DNA of 39,883 nucleotides from Candidatus Faecalibacterium intestinigallinarum (lineage in GTDB: Bacteria; Bacillota; Clostridia; Oscillospirales; Ruminococcaceae): assembly GCA_019113345.1 (NCBI GenBank), contig DXHQ01000099.1:1-39883 (forward strand). Direction: 5' to 3'. A program made the position numbers and the translations under genes. This document shows positions 16,651 through 26,548 of this stretch, in pieces; positions within the stretch are counted from its first letter, which is position 1; the number at the start of each line of letters is the position of its first letter. Under the pieces are notes generated by a model. It saw only the letters and a program-made list of their open reading frames with translations, did not search any database and had not been told where the DNA came from.

Positions 16651-18975
16651 TTATTCGGCTTTGGCCGCCTCGTCCGGCTTGGCCGGCGCGGGCCGGGCGG
16701 CGGGGCGCAGGCGCCAGATGTCGGCGTCGTACTGGGCGATGGTGCGGTCGGAGGAGAAGTAGCCCGATTTGGCGATGTTGACCAGCATCTTTTTGGCCCA
16801 GGCGGTGCGGTCCTCGTAGGCGGCGAGGGCGCGCTCCTTCTCGGCGATGTAGCTTTCGACGTCCAGCAGCGCCATGAACCAGTCCTTGTACTTCATGTCG
16901 TTCCAGAGGGGCCAGAGCATGGACGGGTCGCCGATGGCGAGCATCTGCGGGGTGAGAAGGAAGTCCACCAGATACTCGATGCCGGGGCGGTGGTAGTAGT
17001 CGAGGGGATGGTAGCCGTTTTGGGCGTACAGGTCGATGACGGCATCGCTGGAGGCGCCGAAGGTAAAGATGTTGTCCGGGCCCACCAGGCCGGCGATCTC
17101 AACGTTGGCGCCGTCCATGGTGCCGAGGGTGACCGCGCCGTTGGCCATGAACTTCATGTTGCTGGTGCCGCTGGCCTCCTTGGAGGCGAGGGAGATCTGC
17201 TCCGAGATGTCGCAGGCGGGGATGAGCGCTTCGGCCCAGCTGACGTTGTAGTTTTCCACCATCACGACGTGCAGCCAGGGGCGGACGTCGGGGTCGGACT
17301 CGGTCAGCTGCTGTAAGCAGAGAATCAGGTGGATGATGTTTTTGGCCATGGTGTAGGCCGGGGCCGCCTTGGCCCCGAACAGCACCGTGATGGGCCGGGC
17401 AGGCTTATGGCCGCCCTTGATCTGGCAGTACTTGTAGATGACCCAGAGGGCGTTCATCTGCTGGCGCTTGTACTCGTGCAGCCGCTTGACCTGGATGTCG
17501 AAGATGGAGTTTTCGTCCACTTCGACGCCCTGACGGGCGCGCAGCAGGGCGGCCAGCTTGCGCTTGTTGTGCTGCTTGACTTCCAGCAGGGCGGCGAGGC
17601 TGGCCTCGTCTTCGGCAAAGGGCAGCAGCTGTTCCAGCGCGGTGGCGTCGCGCTTCCAGCCCTCCCCGATCCGCGCGGTGATCCAGGCCGAGAGGGCCGG
17701 GTCGCAGGCTTCCAGCCAGCGGCGGAAGGTGACGCCGTTGGTCTTGTTGTTGAACTTTTCGGGGTAGAGGTCGTAGAAGGGCTTGAGCTCGCTGTTTTTC
17801 AAAATCTCGGTGTGGAGGGCGGCCACCCCGTTGACCGAGTGGCCGTAGTGGATGTCCATGTGGGCCATGTGCACCCGGCCCCACTCGTCCAGAATGGCCA
17901 CCCGGCTGTCGCCGCTGCGCTGCCGGGCCCGCTCGTCCAGCTGGCGGATGATGGGCACCAGCTGCGGGGCCACCGTCTGGATGTAGTCGAGGGGCCACTT
18001 TTCCAGCGCCTCGGCCAGGATGGTGTGGTTGGTGTAGGCGCAGGTCTTTTCCACCTGTGCGACCGCCTCGTCGAAGGTCAGGCCCCGCTCGGTCAGCAGC
18101 CGGATCAGTTCGGGAATGACCATCGAGGGGTGGGTGTCGTTGATCTGGATGGCGGCGTGCTCGCTCAGGGCGGCGAGGGCATAGCCGCGGGCGGCCAGCT
18201 CGTCGAGGATCAGCTGCGCACCGGCCGACACCATGAAGTACTGCTGATAGACCCGCAGCAGCTGGCCGTCCCGGTCGCTGTCGTCGGGGTAGAGGAAGGA
18301 GGTCAGGCAGTGGGGGATATCCCGCTTGTCGAAGTCGATGCCGTGGGCGGGGGGCTGGGCGGGGTCGGCGACGTCAAAAAGATGCAGCCGGTTGGCGTTC
18401 CCGCTGTGGGCCCCCGGGATGGCGATGTCGTACAGCACCGCGTCCAGCGCAAAGCCGCCGAAGGAGACGGCGTACCGCTTGCCGGTGGGCAGCAGCCAGC
18501 TCTCGGGCTCAATCCAGGGGTCGGGCTGCTCGCACTGGCGGCGGTGTTCAAACTTCTGGCGGAACAGGCCGTAGTGGTAGTTCAGCCCCACCCCGTCGCC
18601 GGGCAGGTCGAGGGCGGCGATGGAATCGAGGAAGCAGGCGGCCAGCCGTCCGAGGCCGCCGTTGCCCAATGAGGGCTCGGGCTCGTACTCTTCCAGCGCG
18701 GCCAGGCTGCGGCCCATCCCGTCCAAAAGCTCCCGCACCTGGTCGAACAGGCCGAGGGCGAGCAGGTTGTTGCTCAGCAGCTTGCCCATCAGAAATTCGG
18801 CCGAGAAGTAGTAGAGCTTGCGCTCGCCGGCGGGAGCGGGCCGGCCGGCGGCCAGCTGCTGGGTCAAAGCCAGCAGGGCGTGGTAGAGCTGCGCATCGGT
18901 GCAGCCGTCAGGCTGGCAGCCGAAGCGGGCGGCGGTGAGGGCCGCCAGTTTCTGCTTGATTTCGTTCCTTTCCAT
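16651..18975 (-). CDS. glgP: Glycogen/maltodextrin phosphorylase (GT35)
   Basis: A 774-residue cytoplasmic enzyme that releases glucose-1-phosphate from alpha-1,4-glucans with phosphate. The pyridoxal-phosphate signature [15 protein letters not shown] contains the cofactor Lys608; KRLHEYKRQ and [20 protein letters not shown] are further hallmarks. The N-terminal region ([17 protein letters not shown]) matches the family, and the length is slightly below the usual 800 or so. The C-terminus ends in an Ala/Pro/Lys-rich tail ([18 protein letters not shown]) not needed for catalysis. It is the last gene of the leftward alpha-glucan operon, 24 bases after the alpha-glucosidase gene, and takes the linear chains left by the debranching enzymes. 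Confidence 0.95.
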   Translation of the reverse strand: MERNEIKQKLAALTAARFGCQPDGCTDAQLYHALLALTQQLAAGRPAPAGERKLYYFSAEFLMGKLLSNNLLALGLFDQVRELLDGMGRSLAALEEYEPEPSLGNGGLGRLAACFLDSIAALDLPGDGVGLNYHYGLFRQKFEHRRQCEQPDPWIEPESWLLPTGKRYAVSFGGFALDAVLYDIAIPGAHSGNANRLHLFDVADPAQPPAHGIDFDKRDIPHCLTSFLYPDDSDRDGQLLRVYQQYFMVSAGAQLILDELAARGYALAALSEHAAIQINDTHPSMVIPELIRLLTERGLTFDEAVAQVEKTCAYTNHTILAEALEKWPLDYIQTVAPQLVPIIRQLDERARQRSGDSRVAILDEWGRVHMAHMDIHYGHSVNGVAALHTEILKNSELKPFYDLYPEKFNNKTNGVTFRRWLEACDPALSAWITARIGEGWKRDATALEQLLPFAEDEASLAALLEVKQHNKRKLAALLRARQGVEVDENSIFDIQVKRLHEYKRQQMNALWVIYKYCQIKGGHKPARPITVLFGAKAAPAYTMAKNIIHLILCLQQLTESDPDVRPWLHVVMVENYNVSWAEALIPACDISEQISLASKEASGTSNMKFMANGAVTLGTMDGANVEIAGLVGPDNIFTFGASSDAVIDLYAQNGYHPLDYYHRPGIEYLVDFLLTPQMLAIGDPSMLWPLWNDMKYKDWFMALLDVESYIAEKERALAAYEDRTAWAKKMLVNIAKSGYFSSDRTIAQYDADIWRLRPAARPAPAKPDEAAKAE

Positions 18976-18999
18976 AGGAAGTACCCTCCTTTTTGCTGG

Positions 19000-20622
19000 T
19001 TACAGATCGCGCAGGCAGATCAGCGCCTCCCAGGGGCGCAGCTTCCCGTCCAGGGGCGCGCCCTGGGTGGCCAGCAGCGGCTGGCAGCCGGCAAAGGCCG
19101 CGGGCAGGGCAAAGGGGGCGCTTTGGCCGCTCAGATTGACGGCCACCAGCATCTCCTGGCCGGCGCCCCGGCGCAGGTAGGCAAAGACCTGTTCGTCCTC
19201 GGGGCAGAGGAGGGTAAAGTCCCCCTCCACAAAGACAGGGTGAGCCTTGCGCAGCGCGATCAGCTTCTGGTAGGTGTAAAAGACCGAGTCCGGGTCGGCC
19301 AGGGCGGCCGCGGCGTTGATCTCGGTGTAGTTGGGGTTGACCTTCATCCAGGGATCGCCGGTGGTAAAGCCGGCGTTCGGCCCGTCGGTCCACTGCATGG
19401 GGGTGCGGGCGTTGTCCCGCATCATCCGGTGGATGGCGGCGAGGGCGTCCGCTTCGCGCATCCCCTTTTCGAGCATCTCGTGGTAGGCGTTGATGCTCTC
19501 GAGGTCCCGCAGTTCTTCGAGGGGGTAGGGGGCGTTGGTCATCCCCAGCTCCTCGCCCTGGTAGATGTAGGGGGTGCCCTGCAGCCCGTGCAGGGCCGCC
19601 GCCAGCGCCTTGGCCGAGTTGACCCGCTGTGCGTCGTCGTCGCCCCAGCGGCTGACGATCCGGGGCAGGTCGTGGTTATCCCAGAAGAGGCTGTTCCAGC
19701 CGCAGCCGTGCAGCCCCTGCTGCCAGCGGGCGATGCTGGCCTTCAGCTCGGGCAGGGTCATGGCTTTGGGCACCCACTTGTCGGGCTCGTGGTCGAGACA
19801 CATCTGCTCGAACTGGAACACCATGCTGAAGACGCTGCCGTCGGGGGCGCTGTACTGCCGGGCGCGGGGGATGTCGGCGCCCCAGGCTTCGCCGACGGTG
19901 ACCAGGTTCCTGCCGCCCCAGGTCTCCCGGTTCAGCTCGCGGAGGAACTCCATCAGCCGGGGGCCGTTGACGGTGATCTGCCGGTCGGGGTCCTTGCCCA
20001 CCTGGTCGATGACGTCCAGCCGGAAGCCGGCCACCCCTTCGTCGATCCAGAAGCGGATCATCTTGTACAGCTCCTGCCGGACGGCGGGGTTGGCCCAGTT
20101 GAGGTCGGGCTGCTGGGGGGCAAACTGGTGGAAGTAGTATTGCCCCAGTTCGGGGACGTAGGTCCAGGCCGGCCCGCCGAAGGCCGCCCGCATCTCGTTG
20201 GGCAGCGCGCCGGGGGCGGCGTCCCGCCAGATGTAGTAGTCGTGGTAAGGGTTCTCCTTGCTCTTGCGCGCCTCGAGGAACCAGCGGTGCTGGTCGCTGG
20301 TATGGTTGAGGACCAGGTCCATCAGGATGCCGATGCCCCGGGCTTTGGCCTCCCGGATGAGGGTGCGCATCTCGGCCATCGAGCCGAACATGGGGTCGAT
20401 GTCCTGGTAGTCGGAGACGTCGTAGCCGTTGTCCACCTGGGGGGAAGCCAGCACCGGGCTCAGCCAGAGGGCGTCCACCCCCAGTGTATGCAGATAGTCC
20501 AGCCGGCTGATGATGCCGGGCAGGTCGCCGATGCCGTCGCCGTTCGAGTCCTGGAAGCTCTTGGGGTAGATCTGATAGATGACGGCTTCCTTCCACCAGT
20601 CCTGTTTGTTAAAGTCGATCAT
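19000..20622 (-). CDS. GH13_31 alpha-glucosidase, probable oligo-1,6-glucosidase
   Basis: A 540-residue GH13 enzyme. Catalytic residues: Asp203 in GFRLDVID, Glu245 in VGEAWG and Asp318 in DNHD. QPDLNW (residues 171-176) is the fifth conserved region of the oligo-1,6-glucosidase subfamily. Val204 directly after the nucleophile is the residue found in enzymes that prefer alpha-1,6 links, whereas maltases have Thr or Ala there, so isomaltose-type substrates are predicted. Trehalose-6-phosphate hydrolase is the main alternative, but no phosphotransferase gene is nearby. No signal peptide. Its ribosome site is AAGGAGG. The gene is 24 bases from both the GH13_20 gene and glgP, in one operon. Confidence 0.88.
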   Translation of the reverse strand: MIDFNKQDWWKEAVIYQIYPKSFQDSNGDGIGDLPGIISRLDYLHTLGVDALWLSPVLASPQVDNGYDVSDYQDIDPMFGSMAEMRTLIREAKARGIGILMDLVLNHTSDQHRWFLEARKSKENPYHDYYIWRDAAPGALPNEMRAAFGGPAWTYVPELGQYYFHQFAPQQPDLNWANPAVRQELYKMIRFWIDEGVAGFRLDVIDQVGKDPDRQITVNGPRLMEFLRELNRETWGGRNLVTVGEAWGADIPRARQYSAPDGSVFSMVFQFEQMCLDHEPDKWVPKAMTLPELKASIARWQQGLHGCGWNSLFWDNHDLPRIVSRWGDDDAQRVNSAKALAAALHGLQGTPYIYQGEELGMTNAPYPLEELRDLESINAYHEMLEKGMREADALAAIHRMMRDNARTPMQWTDGPNAGFTTGDPWMKVNPNYTEINAAAALADPDSVFYTYQKLIALRKAHPVFVEGDFTLLCPEDEQVFAYLRRGAGQEMLVAVNLSGQSAPFALPAAFAGCQPLLATQGAPLDGKLRPWEALICLRDL

Positions 20623-20646
20623 AGCAATCCTCCTTGGTGCGGGCAG

Positions 20647-22362
20647 TCAAACGCGGCGGATCAGGATGCCGCCGGGGGCCAGGGTCTCGCCGTCCCAGGC
20701 CAGTGCAAACAGATCGGCGCCGCCGGCGGCGATGGCCTCGGGCCGGGTCCCGGCGTTGAGATACACTTCCAGCTGAGGGCCGCCGGCCTGGCCCCGCAGG
20801 TAGTGGACCAGCCGCCCCTCCCCGGGCAGAAAGACGATCTCGCTGCCCTGCAGGGCCACTTCGCGCCGGCGCAGGGCGATCAGCTGGCAGAGGATGAGGT
20901 TCGGGCCTTCGGCCTCCAGCCGGGCCCAGGGCATACAGCGGCGGCAGTCGGGGTCGGGGCCGCCCTCCAGCATCAGCTCGGTGCCGTAGTAGACGCAGGG
21001 GCTGCCCGGCAGGGTGAAGAGGGCGGCCAGCTGCTGCCAGTACTCCGCCTCGCCCGACACCCGGCTGCGCAGCCGGATGGTGTCGTGGGAGTCCAGCAGG
21101 GTGAACTGCGCCGCGTTGACCTGCGGCGCATAGACCGCCATGCAGCGGCCCACATCCCACCCGAAGGCCGCCGCCGGCCGGTCCGCATCCTCAAAGAAGC
21201 GGCGGACGGCGCTCTGCAGCGGGTAGTGCATGACGGCGTCGTACTCGTCGCCCTCCAGCCAGGCGGGGGCGTCGTGCCAGATCTCGCCCAGCAGATAAAG
21301 GTCGGGCTTTGCTGCCTTGAGCCGGGAGCGCAGCCGCCGCAGAAAGCTGTGGGCGATCTCGTTGCCCACGTCGAAGCGGATGCCGTCGATGTCGTACCGC
21401 TGCACCCAGCTCTCGCACAGGGCGATGAAGTATTCCTGCACTTCGGGGTTGTTGGTGTTCAGCTTGGGCATCCCGCCGTGGAAGGCGAAGGAGAAGTACT
21501 GGCCGTCCCGGGTCTCGCCCTCGTCAAAGGGCCACCGGCGGACAAAGAACCAGTCCCAGTAGGGGGAGGCGGGCCCGCGGGCCGCCACGTCCCGCCAGGG
21601 GGCAAAATGGGGGCCGCAGTGGTTGAAGACCGCGTCCAGCATGACCCGGATGCCCTGCGCGTGGGCGGCGCGGACCAGCTGCTCCAGGTCGGCCTCGCTG
21701 CCGAAGTCGGGGTCCACCCGGGTGTAGTCGGCGGTGTCGTACTTGTGGATGCTGCCCGCGGCAAAGATGGGGTTGAGGTAAAGGCCGTTCACCCCCAGTT
21801 TGGCCAGGTAGGGCAGTTTGGCGGTGATGCCAGACAGGTCCCCGCCGAAGCGCTCGGCGTTGGTGACCGGCCCTTCCCGCCAGGGCTGCCCGCCCGGCCG
21901 CCCGCTGCCCCCGCGGCAGAACCGGTCGGGGAAGATCTGATACCAGACCGTCTGCCGCACCCAGTCGGGCGGGGCGATCAGGTCGGAGGGGTTCATCCAC
22001 GGCATGGTGAAGCACTGGACTTTGTTGTCCAGCTGTAATTTTGGCCGGACGCCGTCCTCGTAGTAATAGCAGACCGTTCCGCCTGCCCGCACCGCAAAGC
22101 AGTAGCGCAGCCGGCGGTAGGGAGGCCGCAGAACGGCCCGCCACAGCTGATGCTCTTCCAGCTGTGCGGCGGGCTGCATCTCCATCCGGCGGCCCTGCCA
22201 GGACGCCTCGCCGCCGGCGATGCCGGCTTCATAGGGGTCGGCGTAGATCAGCTCCGCCCCCTCCGCATCCCGGCCGGTGCGCAGGGTGATCTGCAGCGTT
22301 TCCTCGTCCAGGGCGCAGCACAGAGGGGCGCGGGCTTCATGATAGATCGCAGCTGTATTCAT
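20647..22362 (-). CDS. GH13_20 neopullulanase/cyclomaltodextrinase-type enzyme
   Basis: A 571-residue protein; the start at 22362 is set by AAGGAGG just upstream, though the frame stays open to 22563. An N-terminal beta domain of CBM34 type (about residues 1-120) is followed by the GH13 barrel beginning at VWYQIFPDRF. Catalytic residues: Asp331 in GIRFDVGNE, Glu360 in LLGEIWHD and Asp427 in DSHD. MPKLN (298-302) is the fifth conserved region diagnostic of the neopullulanase subfamily. Such enzymes act in the cytoplasm on cyclodextrins, pullulan and maltodextrins. The 101-base gap from the debranching gene is the largest inside the operon and holds only a weak promoter-like pair (TTGAAT/TATCTT on the minus strand), which I do not call. 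Confidence 0.88.
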   Translation of the reverse strand: MNTAAIYHEARAPLCCALDEETLQITLRTGRDAEGAELIYADPYEAGIAGGEASWQGRRMEMQPAAQLEEHQLWRAVLRPPYRRLRYCFAVRAGGTVCYYYEDGVRPKLQLDNKVQCFTMPWMNPSDLIAPPDWVRQTVWYQIFPDRFCRGGSGRPGGQPWREGPVTNAERFGGDLSGITAKLPYLAKLGVNGLYLNPIFAAGSIHKYDTADYTRVDPDFGSEADLEQLVRAAHAQGIRVMLDAVFNHCGPHFAPWRDVAARGPASPYWDWFFVRRWPFDEGETRDGQYFSFAFHGGMPKLNTNNPEVQEYFIALCESWVQRYDIDGIRFDVGNEIAHSFLRRLRSRLKAAKPDLYLLGEIWHDAPAWLEGDEYDAVMHYPLQSAVRRFFEDADRPAAAFGWDVGRCMAVYAPQVNAAQFTLLDSHDTIRLRSRVSGEAEYWQQLAALFTLPGSPCVYYGTELMLEGGPDPDCRRCMPWARLEAEGPNLILCQLIALRRREVALQGSEIVFLPGEGRLVHYLRGQAGGPQLEVYLNAGTRPEAIAAGGADLFALAWDGETLAPGGILIRRV

Positions 22363-22463
22363 GAAAAAACCTCCTTGGAGTGTCTTCTGATTGCTGCAAC
22401 AAAGATACGATGGAAGGGCCCCGGATTCAATAAGAAAACCGCCGGTTCCTATCAAAAAAACGA

Positions 22464-24440
22464 CTAATTCGCCCAGCCGCCCGCAAAGCCGGCGGCCTCG
22501 GGCCGCTCCAGCGCCTCGCAGACCCGCAGCACCTCGCCCACGCTCCAGGCCTGGGCAAAGCACCCGCGGGATGCTGCCGGCGTGCCGCCGTCGTAGATCT
22601 CGGGCAGCTGGCCGAGACAGCCCTCCCGCAGAGCGGGGAGCAGCGCGTCGAGGTCCGCGGCCACCCGGGCGCGGCTGGCTGCGTCAAAGCCGCCCACCCG
22701 CAGCTCGGCCAGATAGTACCCCCCGAGGGGGAAGGGCCAGACCGTGCCCTGGTGATAGGCCATGTCCCGCACCTTCTGCGGCCCGCCGTAGAAGGGGTGG
22801 AAGTCGGGGTCGTCGGGGGCGAGGGTGCGCAGCCCGCAGGGGGTCCAGAGGGCGCGGCGGACGCTGCGCACCACCCCGGCTGCCTGCGCCCGGGTCAGCG
22901 GGGTAAAGGGCATCGAGACGGCCCAGACCTGGTTGCAGCGCAGCTGGGTGTCGGCGGGGGAAGATTCGGGGCTGAGAACGTCCCGGAGCCGCTGCTGGTC
23001 CTCCATCCAGAAGGCGGCGCGAAAGCTCCCGCCCGCCTGGTCAGCCAGGGCATCGTAGGGCGCGCCGTCCGCCCCGGCGAGGGGGGCCAGCCGGGCCATG
23101 ATCCGCAGGGCGTTGTACCAGTAGGCGTTGATCTCCACCGGCTTGCCGTGGCGGGGGGTGGGCAGGATCTCGCCGATCCGCACGTCCATCCAGGTCACCT
23201 GGTCCAGCCCTTCGCCGGCGCAGAGCAGGCCGTCGGCGTCCGCATGGATGCCGTGACGGGTGCCGGCTCTGTAGCAGTCGATGATGCGGGCGGCGCAGGG
23301 CCAGACCTCCCGGACAAAATCGTCGTCCCCGGTGCGGACGTGGTAGAGCCACAGGCAGTTCAGAAAGAGAAGGGCGGCGTCCGCCGTGTTGTACTGGGGC
23401 GGCGCGTCCTGGTCGGGGAAGAGATTGGGCAGCAGGCCGTCCCGCTCGTTGGCGGCAAAGGTGCGCAGGATGCTTTTGGCGTCCTCATAGCGATGGGTGG
23501 CGAGGGTGCAGCCGGGCAGGGCGATCATGGTGTCCCGGCCCCAGTCGGTGAAGAAGGGGTAGCCGGCCACGATGGTCTTGCCGCCGGTGGAGGCGCGGTC
23601 CACGACAAAGGCGTCGGCCGCCGCCGAGAGGGCCCGGCCCAGCTCAGTGTGCAGCCCGGCGGCCTCGGCCTGTGCCCGGCGGCGTTTGGCCTGTCCGGCC
23701 CAGACGGCGCTGGCCCTGGGCAGCTTGGCCCCGGTGCCCAGGACGACGGCGCACTCCCTGGTCTCGCCGGGGGCGGCCTCAAAGACGAACTGCCCGGCCG
23801 CTGCGCACAGACCGGCGCCCGGCCGGCCGTCGGGGGCGTCGTGGCGGAAGCGGATGCGCTCGTACTGCACGGCGGGCAGGGCCTCGGCCCGGCCGCCCTC
23901 CACCGCAAAGGCGAGGGTGAGCGCACCGCTCGAGACCTTATCCTCCTGCCAGGTGAAGGCGCGCTGCCGGGTCATCCGGCGTCCCTTGGGGACAAACCGC
24001 AGCCAGGGGGTGACGGTCAGGGTGCAGGGGAGGGCTCCGCCGTTTTCGATGGTGTAACAGACGGCCACCGTGTTGCTGCCGTACTGCATGGCCACCCGGC
24101 GGGTGACGCGGACGCCGCCCGCCTCGTAGACCCAGCGGGGGCCGGCCCCGTCGAACAGGACGAGATGCCGCCAGCCGTCCTCGTCGGGCGCGCCGGCCTT
24201 GTCCTGGGTGGACAGGCAGACCGAGGCGTCCCCAAAGGCGAGGCGCTCGCTCAGGCGGTGGACCAGGTCAAAGCGGGCGGTGGGGGCCCGCAGGCAGGCC
24301 ATCAGGAGGGCGTGGTCCCCCCGGGTGGCTGAAAAGGCGGTGGACAGGGCGCAGTAGGCCCCGGTGCCGGCCGTCAGCAGAAAGGTCTCCTGCTGGCAGT
24401 CTGAGCCGGCAAAATCCTGCCGGCCAAAAAGAGTGTTCAT
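22464..24440 (-). CDS. Glycogen debranching enzyme, GH133 type
   Basis: A 658-residue protein with an N-terminal glycogen-debranching domain (about residues 1-270) and a C-terminal (alpha/alpha)6 barrel of the amylo-alpha-1,6-glucosidase type, with conserved FTDWGRDTMIALPG, GLDQVTWMD and GKPVEINAYWYNALR. It hydrolyses alpha-1,6-linked glucose stubs. The start at 24440 is chosen because GGAAGGAG lies 8 bases upstream; the two earlier in-frame ATG codons are too close to or upstream of it. No signal peptide. It sits 24 bases after the pullulanase gene, so the operon has two independent debranching activities. Confidence 0.88.
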   Translation of the reverse strand: MNTLFGRQDFAGSDCQQETFLLTAGTGAYCALSTAFSATRGDHALLMACLRAPTARFDLVHRLSERLAFGDASVCLSTQDKAGAPDEDGWRHLVLFDGAGPRWVYEAGGVRVTRRVAMQYGSNTVAVCYTIENGGALPCTLTVTPWLRFVPKGRRMTRQRAFTWQEDKVSSGALTLAFAVEGGRAEALPAVQYERIRFRHDAPDGRPGAGLCAAAGQFVFEAAPGETRECAVVLGTGAKLPRASAVWAGQAKRRRAQAEAAGLHTELGRALSAAADAFVVDRASTGGKTIVAGYPFFTDWGRDTMIALPGCTLATHRYEDAKSILRTFAANERDGLLPNLFPDQDAPPQYNTADAALLFLNCLWLYHVRTGDDDFVREVWPCAARIIDCYRAGTRHGIHADADGLLCAGEGLDQVTWMDVRIGEILPTPRHGKPVEINAYWYNALRIMARLAPLAGADGAPYDALADQAGGSFRAAFWMEDQQRLRDVLSPESSPADTQLRCNQVWAVSMPFTPLTRAQAAGVVRSVRRALWTPCGLRTLAPDDPDFHPFYGGPQKVRDMAYHQGTVWPFPLGGYYLAELRVGGFDAASRARVAADLDALLPALREGCLGQLPEIYDGGTPAASRGCFAQAWSVGEVLRVCEALERPEAAGFAGGWAN

Positions 24441-24464
24441 ACGCATATCTCCTTCCAAAACGGG

Positions 24465-26447
24465 TTACGGACCCACCCGGCCCAGGATCAGCGCCCCGGC
24501 GGCGGGCAGGGTGGCCTGGCCGGCAAGCAGGGCGGGGGCGGCTTCCTGCCAGCGGAAGCTGCTGTCGGGGTCGGCCAGCACCTGCCACTGCCCGTCGGGC
24601 AGGGCGGCGGGGCGGGGCTGGCCGGCGGCGCTGTAGAAGAGCAGCAGCGCGTCCCAGCGGCTGACCGGGCCGCTGTTGTCCAGCAGAAAAGCGGCGGTCA
24701 GCCGGGCCGGCCGCCAGGCCGAGCGCAGGCGGGCAGGGGCGTCGGGCCCCTTGCTGCACAGGCCGGGCAGCTGCGGGCGGAGGGCGATCAGGCCGCGGTA
24801 GTAGTCGGCCAGGTCCCGCCAGGGCCCGGTCCAGGCGCGGGCCCAGTCCAGCTGATTGAGGGCGGCGGAGGCGTTGAAGCTGTTCTGCAGCCCCTGCTTG
24901 GTCCGGCCGAATTCCTCCCCCGCCAGCATGAACCAGCGCCCCTGGCATCCGAAGCAGAAGGCGGCCGCCAGCCGGTTGGCCCGCAGGACGGCGGGGGTGG
25001 GGGTGTCGAACTGCCGGGCAGGGTCCATGGTGAGGACCAGCTTGTCCCACAGTGTCCAGTCGTCGTGACTGGAAAGGTAGTTGATGGTCTGGGAGGCGGC
25101 CCGGGCGGCAAACCGCCCGCCCGGCGCCCCGGCCCAGCCGGTGACGGCCGCCCGGAGGTCGGCCAGCCGGGCCGACCCGCCGTTGACAAAGCCGGGCCGT
25201 TCGGCGTGGAGGATGTGTCCCTTGGCCAGGTCCCGGGTGGCGTCGCAGAAGGCCCCGATGTTCTCGTCCAGGGTGGGCAGGGCCCGCTTGCCGGCCGGCT
25301 TTGCGCCCCGGTGCATGGGGCTGCTGTGGGCGCTCCAGGGCTCGCCGAAGACCAGCTTTTCCCCTTTGCCATAGGCGCGGTCGAGCTCAGCGCGGACCCG
25401 CTCCATCAGCTGGGTGTCCAAAAGGGCCATCAGGTCAAAGCGGAAGCCGTCCATGTGGTACTCCTGCGCCCAGTATAGCACAGATTCCAGGATATATCTT
25501 GCGCACATACTGCGCTCGCTGGCCAGGTCGTTGCCGCAGCCCGAGCCGTCGGCGGGGCTGCCGTCGGGGTTCTGGCGGTAAAAGTACCAGGGCTCGGTCC
25601 GCCACAGCCAGGAGTCGAGGTGATAGGTGTGGTTGTAGACCACGTCCATGATGACCCGGAAGCCGTTTTGGTGCAGGGCCTGAATGGCCTCTTTCAGCTC
25701 CCGGATGCGGACCGCGCCGTCGTCCGGGTCGGTGGCGTAGCTGCCCTCGGGGACGTTGTAGTTGACCGGATCGTACCCCCAGTTGAAGGCCTCGGGGTCG
25801 TCCTCGGGCACCGAGCCGTAGTCGAACACCGGCATCAGCTGGACGTAGTTGACCCCCAGCCGCTTGAGATAGTCGAGGCAGGTGGGGTGGACGCCGTCCC
25901 CGTCCAGGGTGGTGCCGGTCAGGGTCAGGGCCTTGAACTTGCCCCGCAGCGCCGCGGGCACCCCGCTGCGCGCGTCGTGGGAGAAGTCCTTGACGTGCAC
26001 CTCCCAGATGATGTCCTCGGGGCCGCGGGCGGGGGGCGCGTCCTCCGCCCAGCCGGCGGGGTCGGTGCGGCGCAGGTCGATGACCATGCTGCGCGCCCCG
26101 TCCCGGCCGCAGGCGCGGGCCCAGGGGTCGGCGGTGCGGCGGGTGACCCCCTCGCAGTCGGTGACGGCAAAGTCGTAGTAGCGGCCGTCGAGGTCGCCCT
26201 CCACCACGGCCTCCCAGACCCCCCGCCCCCCGCGGGCAAGGTCGACCGTCAGCAGGGGCCCGCCCCCGGTCCCCTCCGCATAGAGGGAGAGGGAGACCTG
26301 CCGGGCGGTGGGGGCCCAGAGGGCAAAGCGGGTGGCCGCGGGGGTCCAGAGGGCGCCCAGGGCCTCGTCGGTGTGGTACTGCGCCTCAAAGGCTTTGGAA
26401 TCGTAGAGTTTGCGGCGGGTGGCCGCGGGCTGTGTCGCAGTTTGCAT
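24465..26447 (-). CDS. pulA: Type I pullulanase (GH13_14)
   Basis: A 660-residue protein with an N-terminal CBM48 domain (FALWAPTARQVSLSLY) and a GH13 barrel. FNWGYDP (221-227) is the type I pullulanase signature. Catalytic residues: Asp338 in GFRFDLM, Glu369 in VFGEPW and Asp462 in SSHDD. It cleaves alpha-1,6 branches of pullulan and branched maltodextrins. There is no signal peptide or cell-wall anchor, so it acts on imported material or glycogen inside the cell. AAAGGACGG precedes the ATG. It is the first gene after the terminator that follows malG, so its expression probably depends on read-through or on a promoter I cannot see. Confidence 0.92.
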   Translation of the reverse strand: MQTATQPAATRRKLYDSKAFEAQYHTDEALGALWTPAATRFALWAPTARQVSLSLYAEGTGGGPLLTVDLARGGRGVWEAVVEGDLDGRYYDFAVTDCEGVTRRTADPWARACGRDGARSMVIDLRRTDPAGWAEDAPPARGPEDIIWEVHVKDFSHDARSGVPAALRGKFKALTLTGTTLDGDGVHPTCLDYLKRLGVNYVQLMPVFDYGSVPEDDPEAFNWGYDPVNYNVPEGSYATDPDDGAVRIRELKEAIQALHQNGFRVIMDVVYNHTYHLDSWLWRTEPWYFYRQNPDGSPADGSGCGNDLASERSMCARYILESVLYWAQEYHMDGFRFDLMALLDTQLMERVRAELDRAYGKGEKLVFGEPWSAHSSPMHRGAKPAGKRALPTLDENIGAFCDATRDLAKGHILHAERPGFVNGGSARLADLRAAVTGWAGAPGGRFAARAASQTINYLSSHDDWTLWDKLVLTMDPARQFDTPTPAVLRANRLAAAFCFGCQGRWFMLAGEEFGRTKQGLQNSFNASAALNQLDWARAWTGPWRDLADYYRGLIALRPQLPGLCSKGPDAPARLRSAWRPARLTAAFLLDNSGPVSRWDALLLFYSAAGQPRPAALPDGQWQVLADPDSSFRWQEAAPALLAGQATLPAAGALILGRVGP

Positions 26448-26465
26448 GTGATACCGTCCTTTTGT

Positions 26466-26505
26466 GAAAAAATGCAGCCGCCAGATGTGACGGTCTGGCG
26501 GCTGC
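26466..26505 (-). terminator. Intrinsic terminator between malG and pulA
   Basis: On the minus strand a perfect 12-bp stem GCAGCCGCCAGA (26505-26494) / TCTGGCGGCTGC (26485-26474) is followed by ATTTTTTC. It would reduce transcription of the enzyme genes relative to the transporter. Confidence 0.85.
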
Positions 26506-26548
26506 GCGCATAGGGGGAAATGGATGAAGAAGAATCAGAGAATACCGA

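Noticed and set aside
18880-22038. A 1052-codon open frame on the plus strand opposite the glucan enzyme genes
   Set aside because: It is antisense to three well-supported enzyme genes, has no family similarity, and such frames are expected opposite GC-rich genes.
22363-22463. Possible internal promoter (TTGAAT, 17 bases, TATCTT on the minus strand) before the GH13_20 gene
   Set aside because: Both hexamers are only 4 of 6 and no supporting feature was seen.
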